From positions 1 through 57,553 of the forward strand of contig CAJASX010000084.1 in the NCBI GenBank assembly GCA_903944725.1: a stretch of 57,553 nt of DNA, given 5' to 3'. The position numbers and the translations under genes are program-made. This DNA comes from an uncultured beta proteobacterium (lineage in GTDB: Bacteria > Pseudomonadota > Gammaproteobacteria > Burkholderiales > Burkholderiaceae). This document shows positions 56,608 to 57,553 of the stretch, piece after piece. Each line of letters opens with the position of its first letter. Within the stretch, counting starts at the first letter, position 1. The notes under the pieces are model-generated. The model saw nothing but the letters and a program-made list of their open reading frames with translations, did not search any database and was not told where the DNA came from.

Positions 56608-57553
56608 ATGTCTGAAATAAAAAAAGCAGTTTTAGCTTATTCCGGTGGTCTTGATACTAGTGTGATCTTAAAGTGGCTACAAGATACCTATCACTGCGAG
56701 ATCGTCACTTTTACCGCCGATCTAGGTCAGGGTGAAGAGCTCGAGCCAGCGCGCACCAAAGCCTTACAGTTTGGCATTCAACCAGAGAATATTTTTATTG
56801 ACGACTTACGCGAAGAATTTGTACGCGACTTTGTTTTTCCAATGTTCCGTGCCAATACGATTTATGAAGGTGAGTATTTGTTAGGCACTTCGATTGCTAG
56901 ACCCCTTATTGCTAAGCGTCAAATTGAGATTGCTCGGCAAGTAAAGGCTGATGCTGTTGCGCATGGCGCTACAGGAAAGGGTAACGATCAGGTACGCTTT
57001 GAATTGGGTTACTACGCTCTTGAACCTGGCATTAAAGTGATTGCGCCATGGCGTGAGTGGGATTTATTGTCGCGAGAAAAATTAATGGCTTATGCTGAGA
57101 AGCATGGTATTCCAATTGAAATGAAACATCAACAAGGCGGTTCACCTTATTCAATGGATGCTAACCTCTTACATATTAGTTATGAAGGGCGGCACCTAGA
57201 AAATCCTAATGCTGAAGCTGAAGAGTCAATGTGGCGCTGGACCGTTGCGCCTGAAAAGGCCCCAGATGTGGCCGCTGTGATTGAAATCGAATTTCGTGCT
57301 GGTGACCCCATTGCTATTGATGGTTATCCTTACCAACCTCATCAGCTTTTAGCTGAATTAAATCGCTTAGGTGGCATGCACGGCATTGGCCGTCTCGATT
57401 TAGTCGAAAATCGTTTTGTTGGCATGAAGAGTCGAGGTTGCTATGAAACACCTGGTGGCACTATTTTGCTAAAAGCCCATCGCGGTATCGAAAGCATTAC
57501 GCTAGATCGCGAAGTAGCGCACTTAAAAGACGACTTAATGCCCCGCTATGCTA
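56608..57553 (+). CDS. argG: argininosuccinate synthase (5' part, runs off the window)
   Basis: ArgG joins citrulline and aspartate at the expense of ATP. The first 315 residues are present; the frame is open to the last base, so the C-terminus lies outside. The ATP-binding [10 protein letters not shown] is at 9-18, and [15 protein letters not shown] and [16 protein letters not shown] follow, as expected for the family of about 400 residues. The ATG at 56608 follows GTGGAAATA, a weak ribosome-binding site. It is the second gene of argF-argG. Confidence 0.97.
   Translation, partial: MSEIKKAVLAYSGGLDTSVILKWLQDTYHCEIVTFTADLGQGEELEPARTKALQFGIQPENIFIDDLREEFVRDFVFPMFRANTIYEGEYLLGTSIARPLIAKRQIEIARQVKADAVAHGATGKGNDQVRFELGYYALEPGIKVIAPWREWDLLSREKLMAYAEKHGIPIEMKHQQGGSPYSMDANLLHISYEGRHLENPNAEAEESMWRWTVAPEKAPDVAAVIEIEFRAGDPIAIDGYPYQPHQLLAELNRLGGMHGIGRLDLVENRFVGMKSRGCYETPGGTILLKAHRGIESITLDREVAHLKDDLMPRYA

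Overview
The window is a dense stretch of bacterial core chromosome. I infer a member of the Burkholderiales close to Polynucleobacter, a freshwater betaproteobacterium with a small genome. The basis is moderately low G+C (roughly mid-40s percent by eye), tiny intergenic gaps, a transhydrogenase alpha subunit split into two genes, the order recG-oxyR-ubiA, the cluster murJ-rpsT-DUF3579-argF-argG, and protein sequences that read as Ralstonia/Polynucleobacter-like. The species is not proven. I see no IS element, prophage, CRISPR array, tRNA, rRNA or plasmid gene, and no stretch over 300 bases without a gene.

Layout. 2-2859 (minus): NAD(P) transhydrogenase pntA1-pntA2-pntB. 3029-7637: mnmA (plus), a glutathione S-transferase (minus), then purB-waaA (plus, coupled). 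7686-13152 (minus): queA-tgt-yajC-secD-secF, joining queuosine tRNA modification to the Sec translocon accessory proteins. 13183-17061 (plus): recG-oxyR-ubiA. 17050-22640 (minus): glycolate oxidase glcD-glcE-glcF running into yggS-proC. 22674-23240 (plus): a PduO-type cobalamin adenosyltransferase with its own terminator. 23285-30884 (minus): yhdP-nitrilase-tldD-aroG. 30955-33816 (plus): glnE. 33776-36387 (minus): nadK-recN. 36425-42557 (plus): the heat-shock cluster hrcA-hemH-grpE-dnaK-dnaJ. 42550-43932 (minus): folK-panB. 44095-45486 (plus): a lone tcuA-type flavoprotein. 45524-49414 (minus): perM-hda-HAD phosphatase-pcnB. 49488-50540 (plus): purM. 50537-51559 (minus): miaA. 51634-52284 (plus): dedA. 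52309-54713 (minus): murJ-sirB1. 54854-end: rpsT (plus), DUF3579 (minus), argF and the 5' part of argG (plus).

Functionally this is housekeeping: tRNA modification (mnmA, tgt, queA, miaA), purine and arginine synthesis (purB, purM, argF, argG), envelope building and export (waaA, murJ, yhdP, secDF-yajC), redox and stress control (pnt, oxyR, grpE-dnaK-dnaJ), DNA repair and replication control (recG, recN, hda), cofactors (panB, folK, hemH, ubiA, nadK) and nitrogen regulation (glnE). The most lifestyle-specific genes are glcDEF, which would let the cell oxidise glycolate, an algal exudate, and tcuA, a tricarballylate dehydrogenase homologue without its usual electron-transfer partner next door.

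I did not find a convincing new multi-gene system. The points most worth a second look are regulatory: two sigma-32-type promoters in the chaperone cluster, one placed so that the grpE transcript would start at the start codon; a palindrome plus short tandem repeat fused to the dnaK promoter; a perfect hairpin between dnaK and dnaJ; a consensus -10 box just upstream of the adenosyltransferase start; the orphan tcuA between folK and pcnB; and frequent 3' overlaps at convergent gene ends.
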